Origin: Aquificota bacterium
Lineage (GTDB): Bacteria; Thermosulfidibacterota; Thermosulfidibacteria; Thermosulfidibacterales; Thermosulfidibacteraceae
NCBI GenBank assembly: GCA_015494645.1
Contig: WGAU01000150.1
Coordinates: 1 to 14,709, forward strand
DNA length: 14,709 nt
Reading direction: 5' to 3'
Shown: piece by piece, positions 5,976 through 13,801 of the stretch
Layout: each line of letters starts with the position of its first letter
How positions within the stretch are numbered: position 1 is the first letter of the stretch
The notes under the pieces: model-generated
Databases searched by the model: none
What the model saw: only the letters and a program-made list of their open reading frames with translations
Told to the model about the DNA's origin: nothing
Program-made: the position numbers and the translations under genes

Positions 5976-7057
5976 AGAAATCTTTCTTTTAGCCTGCGAA
6001 CTATGTGTTGGGCTCCTCGGTTTTCCATGCGCTTGGACAGGCCGTCAAAGGAGAGTTTAAAGAGCTTATCCAAGGGTATAGTAAATGGCTCTCCCAGAGG
6101 TGTTCTCAAACAGCAACCAGCCTTTACCAGTTCCTCTGTAGCACAGCAGTCTTCTAACACATCTGGTCTGTAAAGCATCAGGCAGGGAAGCTTAGAAACA
6201 ATGGCTTCTGAAGCGGTGCTGTAGCCGTATTTCACGATTCCAAAGTCTGATGCAGCTAAAAAGTGCCTGAAGATTTTTGAGGGAGCTCTCACGGTCTTTA
6301 TACCTTGTCCTAATTGCTGATTTCTTTCTTGAGTGATCCATAGGATACTTACTTGTTGGGAGATTTCTCTGATGGCTTCTTTAAGATGGTCGTCTGCTTC
6401 GTAAAGTCCGCCTGTAGAGACCACACCGATAAGTTCAGCTCGGTGCTCTTTTATAAGCGTTCTTCTGATGTTCCTTACAGTATCTTGATCTTCCCTTCTG
6501 GCAAGTAGAGGGGTCCTTTCAAATAGCCCAAGGGCCTTGTTGTTGCTTTCAAGGGGCAAAACAAAGGCCCAGCTTGCTTGCGAGTATGCTTCTTTTATTC
6601 TTTCCAATCCCTTTTCTTCCTGGAATAAATATGCATACTCGTCCCACCAGTTGAAGTTTGATACAAATACCGAAGGGATGGATAACTTATTGGCCATTTC
6701 AAATGCTTGAGGAACCGTATCTGAAATTATAAGGTCGGCTCCTTTTCCCTTTAGGAATTTGACTTCTCTTTCAATGAAGCTGTCCCATCTCCTGATCCAT
6801 GCTTCTACTTCGCTTCTAAGCTTTTTCTTGTCTATGGGATAGCTTTTGCCCCAGCCTATGTCGCTTTCTTCTTGGGTGGGAGCGATTTCTACCCTTTCCT
6901 GTCCCTTAAAACTTTCCTCAAGGATTTTTACAGCAGTTCTGTTTCTTATGATTATGTGAATTTTTGGATTTTCCTTTAGTAATTCTTCTATGAGGGCTAT
7001 GCACCTTGTGGCATGCCCCCAGCCCACATCTGATATATAAAAAATTATCCTCTTCAT
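5972..7057 (-). CDS. GT-B fold glycosyltransferase-like protein (MurG/UDP-glycosyltransferase-like)
   Basis: About 361 residues. The N-terminus MKRIIFYISDVGWGHATRC carries the G-x-GHATR loop typical of GT-B glycosyltransferases such as MurG and of the N-terminal domain of arabinokinase-like proteins. The C-terminal half has KYGYSTASEAIVSKLPCLMLYRP (about 274-296), matching the donor-nucleotide-binding S/T-xxE...P-xL segment. A central STGGLYEAD segment after a beta strand marks the start of the second Rossmann lobe. The donor and acceptor are unknown. The start chosen is the ATG at 7057, because GGAAGG lies 5 nt upstream and the Rossmann strand begins immediately; an in-frame ATG at 7081 would add eight residues (MLHFWKVN) and lacks a ribosome site. 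It leads the - strand operon and overlaps the EamA gene by 4 nt. Sequence-based family placement is good; function is open. Confidence 0.8.
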   Translation of the reverse strand: MKRIIFYISDVGWGHATRCIALIEELLKENPKIHIIIRNRTAVKILEESFKGQERVEIAPTQEESDIGWGKSYPIDKKKLRSEVEAWIRRWDSFIEREVKFLKGKGADLIISDTVPQAFEMANKLSIPSVFVSNFNWWDEYAYLFQEEKGLERIKEAYSQASWAFVLPLESNNKALGLFERTPLLARREDQDTVRNIRRTLIKEHRAELIGVVSTGGLYEADDHLKEAIREISQQVSILWITQERNQQLGQGIKTVRAPSKIFRHFLAASDFGIVKYGYSTASEAIVSKLPCLMLYRPDVLEDCCATEELVKAGCCLRTPLGEPFTIPLDKLFKLSFDGLSKRMENRGAQHIVRRLKERFL

Positions 7058-7062
7058 ATTTA

Positions 7063-7068
7063 CCTTCC
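7063..7068 (-). promoter_or_regulatory. Shine-Dalgarno deciding the glycosyltransferase-like start
   Basis: GGAAGG on the - strand sits 5 nt before the ATG at 7057. The alternative ATG at 7081 has no comparable site, so the shorter product is preferred. Confidence 0.65.
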
Positions 7069-7082
7069 AAAAGTGTAGCATT

Positions 7083-7088
7083 TATATA
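7083..7088. promoter_or_regulatory. Palindromic TATATA, candidate shared -10 element for divergent genes
   Basis: The 56-nt gap between the glycosyltransferase operon (-) and hflX (+) must hold both promoters. TATATA at 7083-7088 reads the same on both strands. On the - strand a TTGCAC (7111-7106) lies 17 nt upstream of it. On the + strand TTACCT (7060-7065) lies 17 nt upstream. The -35 matches are weak (about 3 of 6 each), so this is a candidate only. Confidence 0.35.
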
Positions 7089-7100
7089 GAACAAACCGCT

Positions 7101-7108
7101 GGGAGGTG
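7101..7108 (+). promoter_or_regulatory. Strong Shine-Dalgarno pointing to an AUU start for hflX
   Basis: GGGAGGTG is the only strong ribosome site near the hflX 5' end. It lies 5 nt before ATT at 7114 and about 50 nt before the first canonical in-frame start (GTG 7159), too far to serve that GTG directly. Confidence 0.6.
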
Positions 7109-7113
7109 CAAAG

Positions 7114-8739
7114 ATTGCTAAGGTTTTTGGTGATCTTAAAGGGCTCCAGAAAAGCGAGGTGAAGGCTCTTGAGAGACTTTATAGACGTAGGATCAAGGAT
7201 CTTGTAGTCACCCATGATTTTGCAAGGGCGCTTGTTTCTGTATCCCATAGCATAGGCAGACAGGTGGGAGTGCTTGTGGATCGTGCAGGTAACATTTCCC
7301 ATGTCATAGTGGGTGACAGGAACAGGATTGTCATTCCCGATCTTTCCACCTTCAGGTACTATCCCGGAAGGCTTAAAGGGTTGAGGTGTATCCATACTCA
7401 CTTTGGGAAGAAGGGCTTGGACGAGGAGGACTTAACGGATCTTGCTATGCTCCGATTGGATGCCATGGTGGTGCTGCAGGTTCAGGAGGATGGTCTTCCC
7501 GGTAGGGTGGAAATGGCGTATTTGCTTCCGCCCAATCCTGATGGAAAGCGCTGGGAGACCATTTCATGGGATCATTCCTCAAAGGTTGATTTGAGCTTTG
7601 AAAGCTTTGTATTAGGAATTGAGGATCAGATGGAAAGCCGTATGGCTCTCAAGGAGACCGATGGTTACCAGGAGAGGGCCATACTTATATCAGTAGTTAC
7701 TACGGGTAAGAAAAGCGATGTGCAGTACTCCATGGATGAACTGCGCAGGCTGGCAGAATCTGCTGGCGTGAAGGTATTGGACACGGTTGTTCAAAGAGTA
7801 TCCCGATACAATCCCAAGTACCTTATGGGTAAAGGCAAGTTGCAGGAGATTATTATCAAGGCTCTTTATCTTGGAGCTACCATGCTCATATTTGATCAGG
7901 GACTTACCCCTGTTCAGGTCAATTCCATCAGTGAGCTCACGGATCTAAAGGTTATAGACAGGAATCAGCTTATTTTGGATATATTTGCCAAGAGAGCCAT
8001 ATCCCGTGAGGGTCAGATACAAGTGGAACTGGCTCAGCTCAAGTATATGTATCCGAGGATAATAGGCAGAGGGGAAGCCATGTCCCGTTTGGCTGGAGGA
8101 ATCGGGGGAAGGGGCCCCGGAGAGACAAAACTGGAGATTGATAGAAGAAGGATTAAAAGGCGCATAGCTCATTTGGAGAGGCAGCTTGAGGATTTGAGAA
8201 GGCAAAGAAGAGAGAGAAGAAAAAGGAGGAAGCGTTCCGAAATACCGGTGGTTTCCATAGTGGGCTATACAAACGCAGGAAAAACAACATTGCTCAATGC
8301 CCTGACAGGAGCCGATGCCTATGCCGAAGACAGATTGTTTGCCACTCTGGATCCAACAAACAGAGTGTTGTGGGTGCCTAAGGTGGGAAGATGTGTACTT
8401 ACGGATACGGTTGGCTTTATAAGGGACATGCCAGAGGACCTGAAGGTGGCCTTTAGAGCCACATTGGAGGAACTTGAGGATGCATGGCTTCTTCTTCATG
8501 TTGTAGATGTAACGAGCCCGTATATGGAAGAGGAGATAGAGGCAGTTAACGGGATACTTGCCGAGCTAAAGTTGGATGATAAACCTAAAATAGAGGTTTA
8601 TAACAAGGCAGATCTGTTGACCTTAGAAGAGAGAGAGCTTTTAGAAGGGGAAGGGAAGCTCCTCGTCTCAGCTAAGAAAAAGGAAGGGCTGGACAAGCTC
8701 CTTGAGTTTATCTCAGACAAGCTTGCCTGTTATGTTTAA
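7114..8739 (+). CDS. hflX: HflX GTPase (ribosome-associated/ribosome-splitting), probable AUU start
   Basis: A TRAFAC-class GTPase of the Obg-HflX group that binds 50S/70S ribosomes and can split stalled ones. It is about 541 residues from ATT 7114 or 526 from GTG 7159. An N-terminal extension domain (about 1-175) is followed by the HflX nucleotide-binding-like domain (LMGKGKLQEI, LDIFAKRA), the glycine-rich GGIGGRGPGETKLE, a basic coiled-coil (RRQRRERRKRRKR), then the G domain: G1 GYTNAGKT (about 383), FATLDPT switch I, G3 DTVGF (about 430), G4 NKAD (about 496) and G5 SAK (about 518). The residues before the GTG (IAKVFGDLKGLQKSE) look like the conserved start of long HflX proteins, and a strong GGGAGGTG precedes the ATT, so I place the start there. 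The frame has a TAG at 7087, and no ATG, GTG or TTG lies between it and 7159. It is convergent with the chemoreceptor gene 11 nt away. Confidence 0.93.
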   Translation: MAKVFGDLKGLQKSEVKALERLYRRRIKDLVVTHDFARALVSVSHSIGRQVGVLVDRAGNISHVIVGDRNRIVIPDLSTFRYYPGRLKGLRCIHTHFGKKGLDEEDLTDLAMLRLDAMVVLQVQEDGLPGRVEMAYLLPPNPDGKRWETISWDHSSKVDLSFESFVLGIEDQMESRMALKETDGYQERAILISVVTTGKKSDVQYSMDELRRLAESAGVKVLDTVVQRVSRYNPKYLMGKGKLQEIIIKALYLGATMLIFDQGLTPVQVNSISELTDLKVIDRNQLILDIFAKRAISREGQIQVELAQLKYMYPRIIGRGEAMSRLAGGIGGRGPGETKLEIDRRRIKRRIAHLERQLEDLRRQRRERRKRRKRSEIPVVSIVGYTNAGKTTLLNALTGADAYAEDRLFATLDPTNRVLWVPKVGRCVLTDTVGFIRDMPEDLKVAFRATLEELEDAWLLLHVVDVTSPYMEEEIEAVNGILAELKLDDKPKIEVYNKADLLTLEERELLEGEGKLLVSAKKKEGLDKLLEFISDKLACYV

Positions 8740-8750
8740 AGTCTTGATCT

Positions 8751-10691
8751 TTAGGTTTTGAATCGGCCGATGAGGTCTTTTATCTGTTCAGCGGTTTGCT
8801 GAAGTTGTAGAGCTGTTTGGTCAATCTGTTCTATGGCTTGTCTTATTTCGTGAAATCCTTCTTCCATAGAGGTAACTTCCGTTCTCATCTCGTCTACTAT
8901 ATGACTTTCTTTTTCTACGATTTGAGATACATGCTGGTTCATATCTCGAATCTGGGTGATAAGCTCAAGTAGTTTTTCAAATACCTTGCTGGTCTCTTTA
9001 GCCGTTTCTACGCTTTTATCCACCACCTGTTTTGTGTTTTTCATTTCCTCAAAGGCATTTTTGGTTTCTTCCTGTATGGTGGATATCATTTCAAAGATCT
9101 GATCTGTGGCCTTACGGGTATTTTCAGCAAGCTTTCTCACCTCATCTGCCACAACGGCAAAGCCCCTTCCGTGTTCCCCGGCACGGGCTGCTTCAATGGC
9201 TGCATTCAAAGCCAAAAGATTGGTTTTGTCTGCTATGTCGGTTATTACGGTCAGGATATTTCCTATATTTTCTGACATTTTCTGAAGTCTTTCTACGATG
9301 CTGTAAAGTTGAGATGTGCGATCGTTGATGGAATCTATGTTCTGTATGGTGTTGAGCAGGTTTTCTTTGGTGTTTTCTGATTCTCCCAGTATTTCTTCAC
9401 TTCTTTCTATGAGTTCTCTGATGTTTGATACTACTTCTTCGTTTCCATGCAGTACATCTTCTGTAGAATGTTTAACCTTTTCTATTATGGTTTCATAGCT
9501 TTTGGTAGTTGCAGATATTTCGCTTGCCACTGAACTTAGCTGAGATGATGCTGAGACATTTATGTCTACCTGTTCTTTTATGGTATTTATCATGTTTCTT
9601 AAGGTATCGGTGAACTTGTTGAAGTAAAAGGCAACTTTTCCTATTTCATCCTCCTGTCTTATATCTATTTTCCTGGTTAGATCCCCCTGTCCTTCCGAAA
9701 TAACTCTTAGCATTGCTGCAAGATGGTTGAGAGGCTGCAGTAGTTTTGCCAAGCCTACCATTATAAGCAGGGTTATAAGTATGCCTACGGCCAGTATGGT
9801 AAAGCTAACTTTGTAGGTGAGTGTTCTTCCCGCCTTCATATAGTCTGTTATGTCCATGGATAAAAAGAGGCTACCTATAACCTTTCCACTAAAATCTTTT
9901 ATGGGGTACCTCGCAAGGGCTACTTTGTGTCCATGGTGTTCTGTTATAGTCATCTTTTGGTTGGCAAGTTTTGATATATCGTAGATGAAACCTTTGTCCT
10001 TGTAAACAATTATATAATCTCCAACTCTTTCCCCTCTTTCGCCTTTGAAGGCTATGCCTTCCAAGACGTTTCTCTTTATGCCTATGGCAAAGTATGCGTC
10101 TTTATCTTTGTGTACGGAAGTTACGCTTTTAACTGCTGCTTTGTAGCTTACTCCGAACTCAACACTTCCTATATGTGTGCCTTTGTAAAACACTGGATAT
10201 ACAACTCTTATACCCAATCCTGCCCTTCCTACTTCTATTCCTGTTATTACTTTTTTCTCAGTATTTGCGGCAACAACGGTTTTTCGGAAGGAAGATAGAT
10301 CGTCTCCAAACTTGTTGGGTTTGTGGACTCTGAAGAAGCTTACGGCAGGCGGAAGGTGAAACTGGAACTGTTTTATGCCAAACTTAGGTTTTAGAACTTT
10401 TTGAAACAGGGGTACCAACTCTTTTCTTAAATATTCTCTATCCCTTTTGGCGAAGGCTTCCACAATTCTCTTGTCGTTTAATAGCATGGTGAGACCTAAG
10501 GAAGCTTCTTCTATGTGATCCTCCACGGTAGCCTCTATGGGTCTAAATATCATGTGTTCTAAATTGTGAGCAGCTTTTTCTTTGGTAAAGGTTTCCATAC
10601 TTAAATGTATCACCACAGATGCAGCTATAACCATAATAAAAACACCAAAGGTAACTAAGGCGGCTATCTTAGCCCTTACGCTTTTGAACAT
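8751..10691 (-). CDS. Methyl-accepting chemotaxis protein with periplasmic Cache-type sensor
   Basis: A transmembrane chemoreceptor of about 646 residues. TM1 is at about 8-30. A large extracytoplasmic double-Cache-type region (about 35-285) contains QFHLPPAVSFFRVHKP and the GIEVGRAGLGIRVVYPVFY...GSVEFG strands. TM2 is at about 293-316, then a HAMP domain (PLNHLAAMLRVISEGQGDLT...DEIG), then a long coiled-coil signalling domain with the conserved tip (LLALNAAIEAARAGEHGRG). It relays ligand binding to CheA/CheW and is adapted by methylation. No CheR-tethering pentapeptide is present; it ends LIGRFKT. The ligand is unknown. I chose ATG 10691, 5 nt after an AGGGGG run. GTG 10715, 3 nt after the upstream stop and lacking a clear site, is an alternative adding eight residues. 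It is last in the argS-SPOR-PBP operon. Confidence 0.93.
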   Translation of the reverse strand: MFKSVRAKIAALVTFGVFIMVIAASVVIHLSMETFTKEKAAHNLEHMIFRPIEATVEDHIEEASLGLTMLLNDKRIVEAFAKRDREYLRKELVPLFQKVLKPKFGIKQFQFHLPPAVSFFRVHKPNKFGDDLSSFRKTVVAANTEKKVITGIEVGRAGLGIRVVYPVFYKGTHIGSVEFGVSYKAAVKSVTSVHKDKDAYFAIGIKRNVLEGIAFKGERGERVGDYIIVYKDKGFIYDISKLANQKMTITEHHGHKVALARYPIKDFSGKVIGSLFLSMDITDYMKAGRTLTYKVSFTILAVGILITLLIMVGLAKLLQPLNHLAAMLRVISEGQGDLTRKIDIRQEDEIGKVAFYFNKFTDTLRNMINTIKEQVDINVSASSQLSSVASEISATTKSYETIIEKVKHSTEDVLHGNEEVVSNIRELIERSEEILGESENTKENLLNTIQNIDSINDRTSQLYSIVERLQKMSENIGNILTVITDIADKTNLLALNAAIEAARAGEHGRGFAVVADEVRKLAENTRKATDQIFEMISTIQEETKNAFEEMKNTKQVVDKSVETAKETSKVFEKLLELITQIRDMNQHVSQIVEKESHIVDEMRTEVTSMEEGFHEIRQAIEQIDQTALQLQQTAEQIKDLIGRFKT

Positions 10692-10718
10692 GACCTCCCC
10701 CTGAACCTTTTTCACTCA

Positions 10719-11564
10719 TCAATTATAAGCATCGGCTACAGGAGGGACAAGTTTAGGAAGATTTTTGATGTTAACTTTTAAGTAGTTTGCAGTGATCCTG
10801 TTAACTTTTGCTTTTTCTATCTTGACATCGTTTCTCACCGCGTAAATGGCCATTTGGGCGGCATCGTAACCCAGAGCGGCAAATCTTGTGGGGGGATGTT
10901 TATAAGTTTTGATGTAGTTTATTATAAATCCCCTTATGGTTATTATTGGAAGCCACGATGGGAACCATTCGTAGTAAGTGGTGGTTTCCAAGAAGCTCCT
11001 GTAGGCGAATAGCAGAGGATGGTATATGCGCCATGTTGCGGCAACTTTGGGAAAGGGCCTGAATATGCGGAAAAAGGGCATTATGAGAACGGCCTCTTTG
11101 TAAGTGCCTAAAAAGACTACGCTGTTTATATGAATCTTTTTGTTGTCTTTAAGGTCTATCAGTCTTTCTAAGAGATCCAGAAAGTTCTTTTTTTCTTTTG
11201 GGTAGCTATAGGTCAGAACTACAGATATTCCCTTGTTTCTGATTGTTTCTTCAACCATCTTCGCAAGTCCTTTAAAGTCTCTTCTATAGATGATGGCAAC
11301 ATGTTGTTTGCTTATCAAATTGGCAAGTTCGTTGGCTTCTTCCTTCCATGTTGGAAGGAGATCATTTGGAGAAATGGTTTCCCCGGAGGGGAGCTTTATC
11401 TCCACTTTTTTACAGCCCAAGTAACGCTTGAGGGGTATGCCTGCCTCTTTGAAGGCGAGTTCTATACCATTGAGCTCCTGCGCCTGATGATAGGAGGCTC
11501 CAACAGGCATGCACACCTGCAGGGCGAGGTTAAAGCTTAACAATATAGCCGTAAATACGCTCAT
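10719..11564 (-). CDS. Shortened type 1 periplasmic-binding-fold protein (LivK/amide-binding-like)
   Basis: 281 residues resembling branched-chain amino acid/amide-binding proteins (periplasmic binding fold type 1). The first strand and helix read VCMPVGASYHQAQELNGIELAFKEAG. A middle segment, ELANLISKQHVAIIYRRDFKGLAKMVEE, matches the usual kinship region after the interlobe crossing. VVFLGTYKEAVLIMPFF and the late RFAALGYDAAQMAIYAV match lobe II. The family is usually 370-400 residues; here the part of lobe I between beta-2 and the AIIY strand is largely missing and the C-terminus is short. The leader MSVFTAILLSFNLA is hydrophobic but has no basic residues and is very short, so export is uncertain. 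The ATG lies 35 nt inside the SPOR gene, preceded immediately by an in-frame TAA, so no longer start exists. It sits 3 nt before the alternative chemoreceptor start, suggesting a sensing partner. Family call moderate; function inferred. Confidence 0.7.
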   Translation of the reverse strand: MSVFTAILLSFNLALQVCMPVGASYHQAQELNGIELAFKEAGIPLKRYLGCKKVEIKLPSGETISPNDLLPTWKEEANELANLISKQHVAIIYRRDFKGLAKMVEETIRNKGISVVLTYSYPKEKKNFLDLLERLIDLKDNKKIHINSVVFLGTYKEAVLIMPFFRIFRPFPKVAATWRIYHPLLFAYRSFLETTTYYEWFPSWLPIITIRGFIINYIKTYKHPPTRFAALGYDAAQMAIYAVRNDVKIEKAKVNRITANYLKVNIKNLPKLVPPVADAYN

Positions 11565-12105
11565 CCTTTATGAGCTGTCTTTTGCTCTTCTGGGCTTCTT
11601 CCATAGATGCGAAGGGACCAATAAGGACTTTGTATAGTCCACCCACCTTCATAATTTCCACCTTGTAGCCTTTGCTAACAAGGCGGTCTTTAAGCTTTTC
11701 TGCAGAGCTTCTCTTTGAGAAGGCTCCTGCTTGAACAAAAAATCTTATGGGAGCAGGCTTTACGGAAGGAGGCTTCTTTATAGGCCTGATGGGAATTTCA
11801 ATCTCGGGCTTGTGTGTTGGTTTAGCTTGGGGCTGGGGTGGTGCTATGGGAGGAGCTTCCGGTTCGGGAGGTGGTGCCGGTAGTATGGGCTCCTCCGGCT
11901 TGGCTGGGGAGGATATGGGTGGTGTTATGGGAGGAGGTTCTGGTTCCACATAGCCTTGAGAAACCAAAAGCTGATTGGGAGAAGATTCTTTGCCTAAGGT
12001 ATATCCCAAAAGGAAGACCATGATGTAGGTCACCAGTATGCCGGCTATTACGGCTATCAACTCTTTCTTTTTCAAGGTAAAGGTATAGCCTTCTTGTTTA
12101 GCCAT
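11530..12105 (-). CDS. Bitopic SPOR-domain protein (peptidoglycan-binding)
   Basis: 191 residues with type II membrane topology. A short basic cytoplasmic N-terminus is followed by one transmembrane helix (about 15-37) and a proline-rich linker (about 53-115) with PEP/PPP-type repeats and several Glu and Lys. A C-terminal SPOR domain (about 120-191) begins RFFVQAGAFSKR and contains the second repeat YKVLIGPFASMEEAQ and a final GYIVKL strand. SPOR domains bind denuded glycan strands at division septa, and FtsN-type proteins share this layout. The ATG overlaps the argS stop as TAATG, with the GGAGGAA ribosome site inside the last argS codons, so translation is coupled. The proline-rich linker is sized to span the periplasm to the wall. 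Whether it is the FtsN equivalent is not decidable. No truncation is seen. Confidence 0.9.
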   Translation of the reverse strand: MAKQEGYTFTLKKKELIAVIAGILVTYIMVFLLGYTLGKESSPNQLLVSQGYVEPEPPPITPPISSPAKPEEPILPAPPPEPEAPPIAPPQPQAKPTHKPEIEIPIRPIKKPPSVKPAPIRFFVQAGAFSKRSSAEKLKDRLVSKGYKVEIMKVGGLYKVLIGPFASMEEAQKSKRQLIKDERIYGYIVKL

Positions 12106-13751
12106 TACATTTCCTCCGGAGCACTGACCCCGAGTAGCCTAAGCCCTTCTTTTATCACTATTCTGGTGGCTTCGCAAAGGGCAAAGCGGGCGTTTCTAAG
12201 TGCTTTATCTTCCACGAGGACCCTGAAACGGTTGTAGTAGCTGTGGAACAGGGAGGCTAAATCGGTTAGATAGTATGTGATCCTGTGTGGCTCAAGGTTT
12301 CTTGCGCTTGCCTCAACAATGTCTGGAAACTGAGATAGCTTTCTTATGATTTCCTTTTCTTCTTCCTCTTTAAGCAGAGAGAGATCCGATTGGTGTGGGT
12401 TGAGGCTTATATTCCTTTCTTCTGCGATTCTTTTGATGCTGCATATTCTTGCATGGGCGTACTGAACGTAAAAAACTGGATTTTCTTCCGTTTGTCTTTT
12501 TGCCACTTCTATGTCAAAGTCTAAGTGAGAATCACACTTTCTGGTTAGGAAAATGAACCTTGCCGCATCTTTGCCCACTTCATCTATAAGCCATCTTAGG
12601 GGTATTATTTCTCCTTCCCTTTTTGACATGGACACAGGCTTTCCATCCCTGAGTAGGGAGACCATCTGGATGAGCAAAACTTTCAATTTTTCTGGATCGT
12701 ATCCCATGGCTTTTATGGCAGCCTTGACCCTTGGTATATAGCCGTGGTGGTCTGCTCCCCACACATTTATGCAAAGGTAATATCCACGTTTCATTTTGTC
12801 CCGATGGTAGGCTATGTCTGCGGCGAAGTAGGTGGGTTCTCCATTTGTCCTTACCACAACCCTGTCCTTTTCGTCTCCAAGCTCTGTGCTTTTGAACCAT
12901 AGGGCACCGTCTTTTTCGTAAATGTATCCTTTTTCTTTCAAGACTTTTAACGCTTCTTCTATCTTGCCTTCTTGGTGCAGGCTCTTTTCAGAGAAGAAGC
13001 TGTCAAACTCAACATTGAAGCTCTTTAGGTCGTTAATAATCTTTTCAAGCAATTTATCTTTGCCCCATTCGGCTAACCTTTCCACCGCTTTTTCTTTAGG
13101 CATATTAAGTATGTCTGGAAACTTTTGTAAGGCTTCTTTTGCCAGTTCAATTACATAGTTGCCTCTGTAACCATCTTCAGGAAACTTTACTTCTTCGCCT
13201 TTCAGTTCTTTGCATCTTGCCCAGATGGACTCTCCCAACATCCTTATTTGTCTGCCTGCATCGTTGATGTAGTACTCCCTTTCAACTGCGAATCCGGCTT
13301 TTTGGAGGATTCTGCACAAACTATCCCCCACAGCGGCTCCTCTACCGTGTCCTATATGTAAGGGACCGGTTGGGTTGGCTGAAACAAACTCCACCTGAAC
13401 CTTTTTGCCATTGCCAAGATTACAGTCGCCAAAGTGCTCTTTATCTCTGAGGATTTGTTCAATGATGCTATTCCACCAGCTCTCCTTCATCCTAAGGTTT
13501 ATAAAGCCTGGTTCTGCCACGTCCACGGATGCTACGAAGGGATCTTTAATGTGGTGAGCTATTATCTCTGCCACTTCCCTTGGGTTTTTTCGGGCTTGCT
13601 TTGCCAGCAGAAAAGCTACATTGGTGGCGTAATCGCCGTACTTTTTGTCGGGGTACTCAATGTTTATTTGCACTTTAACCTCTGGGAGACTTCCTTCTGC
13701 TTGCGCAGCCTTCAAAGCCTTTTCCACAAGGGAAACCACAGCGCTCTTCAT
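12105..13751 (-). CDS. argS: Arginyl-tRNA synthetase
   Basis: A 548-residue class I aminoacyl-tRNA synthetase that charges tRNA-Arg in the cytoplasm. An N-terminal Add-1 domain (about 1-110, with YGDYATNVAF) is followed by the catalytic core, with HIGH at 132-135 inside ANPTGPLHIGHGRGA, YINDAGRQ at 161-168 and the WGADHHGYIPR stretch (331-341). The KMSKS-like loop reads SMSKR (374-378), a degeneracy common in ArgRS, keeping the second lysine K377. The C-terminal anticodon-binding helical domain ends in the usual LRLLGVSAPEEM. Length is normal. The ATG is preceded by GGAGGATCCC. It leads a - strand operon with the SPOR, PBP-like and chemoreceptor genes and is divergent from rimP. Identification is secure. 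Confidence 0.98.
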   Translation of the reverse strand: MKSAVVSLVEKALKAAQAEGSLPEVKVQINIEYPDKKYGDYATNVAFLLAKQARKNPREVAEIIAHHIKDPFVASVDVAEPGFINLRMKESWWNSIIEQILRDKEHFGDCNLGNGKKVQVEFVSANPTGPLHIGHGRGAAVGDSLCRILQKAGFAVEREYYINDAGRQIRMLGESIWARCKELKGEEVKFPEDGYRGNYVIELAKEALQKFPDILNMPKEKAVERLAEWGKDKLLEKIINDLKSFNVEFDSFFSEKSLHQEGKIEEALKVLKEKGYIYEKDGALWFKSTELGDEKDRVVVRTNGEPTYFAADIAYHRDKMKRGYYLCINVWGADHHGYIPRVKAAIKAMGYDPEKLKVLLIQMVSLLRDGKPVSMSKREGEIIPLRWLIDEVGKDAARFIFLTRKCDSHLDFDIEVAKRQTEENPVFYVQYAHARICSIKRIAEERNISLNPHQSDLSLLKEEEEKEIIRKLSQFPDIVEASARNLEPHRITYYLTDLASLFHSYYNRFRVLVEDKALRNARFALCEATRIVIKEGLRLLGVSAPEEM

Positions 13752-13773
13752 GGGATCCTCCGTTTAAGTGGAC

Positions 13774-13801
13774 TTGAACAGCTCTGTGTAAGGTGTATAT
13801 T
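13774..13801 (+). promoter_or_regulatory. Candidate sigma70-type promoter for rimP-nusA
   Basis: TTGAAC (13774-13779) and TATATT (13796-13801) are separated by 16 nt, matching the -35 and -10 consensus at 4 and 5 of 6 positions. Transcription would start near 13808, leaving a leader of about 44 nt before the rimP ATG. It lies in the only sizeable non-coding gap of the window (13752-13851). Confidence 0.5.

Noticed and set aside
7945..8499. Long open frame on the - strand (184 codons) inside hflX
   Set aside because: It lies opposite the conserved HflX G domain; its translation has low-complexity Ser/Pro/Cys/His composition and no family motif. It is a shadow.
8740..8750. Terminator between convergent hflX and the chemoreceptor gene
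   Set aside because: Only a weak AAAG/CTTT pairing is visible in the 11-nt gap, with no stable stem or T tract.
10692..10715. Upstream GTG start for the chemoreceptor
   Set aside because: It lacks a clear ribosome site; the AGGGGG run fits ATG 10691 better. Kept as an alternative only, since coupling to the upstream stop could still favour it.
11820..11945. Possible tandem DNA repeat in the SPOR gene
   Set aside because: The pattern follows proline/glutamate codon usage of the linker; the units are irregular and not a true DNA repeat.
11747..11953. Glycine-rich + strand open frame opposite the SPOR gene
   Set aside because: It is simply the complement of the proline-rich linker codons (CCx read as GGx).
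12580..12900. 106-codon - strand frame within argS
   Set aside because: Same strand, different frame, over the catalytic core of argS; composition is typical of an out-of-frame shadow.
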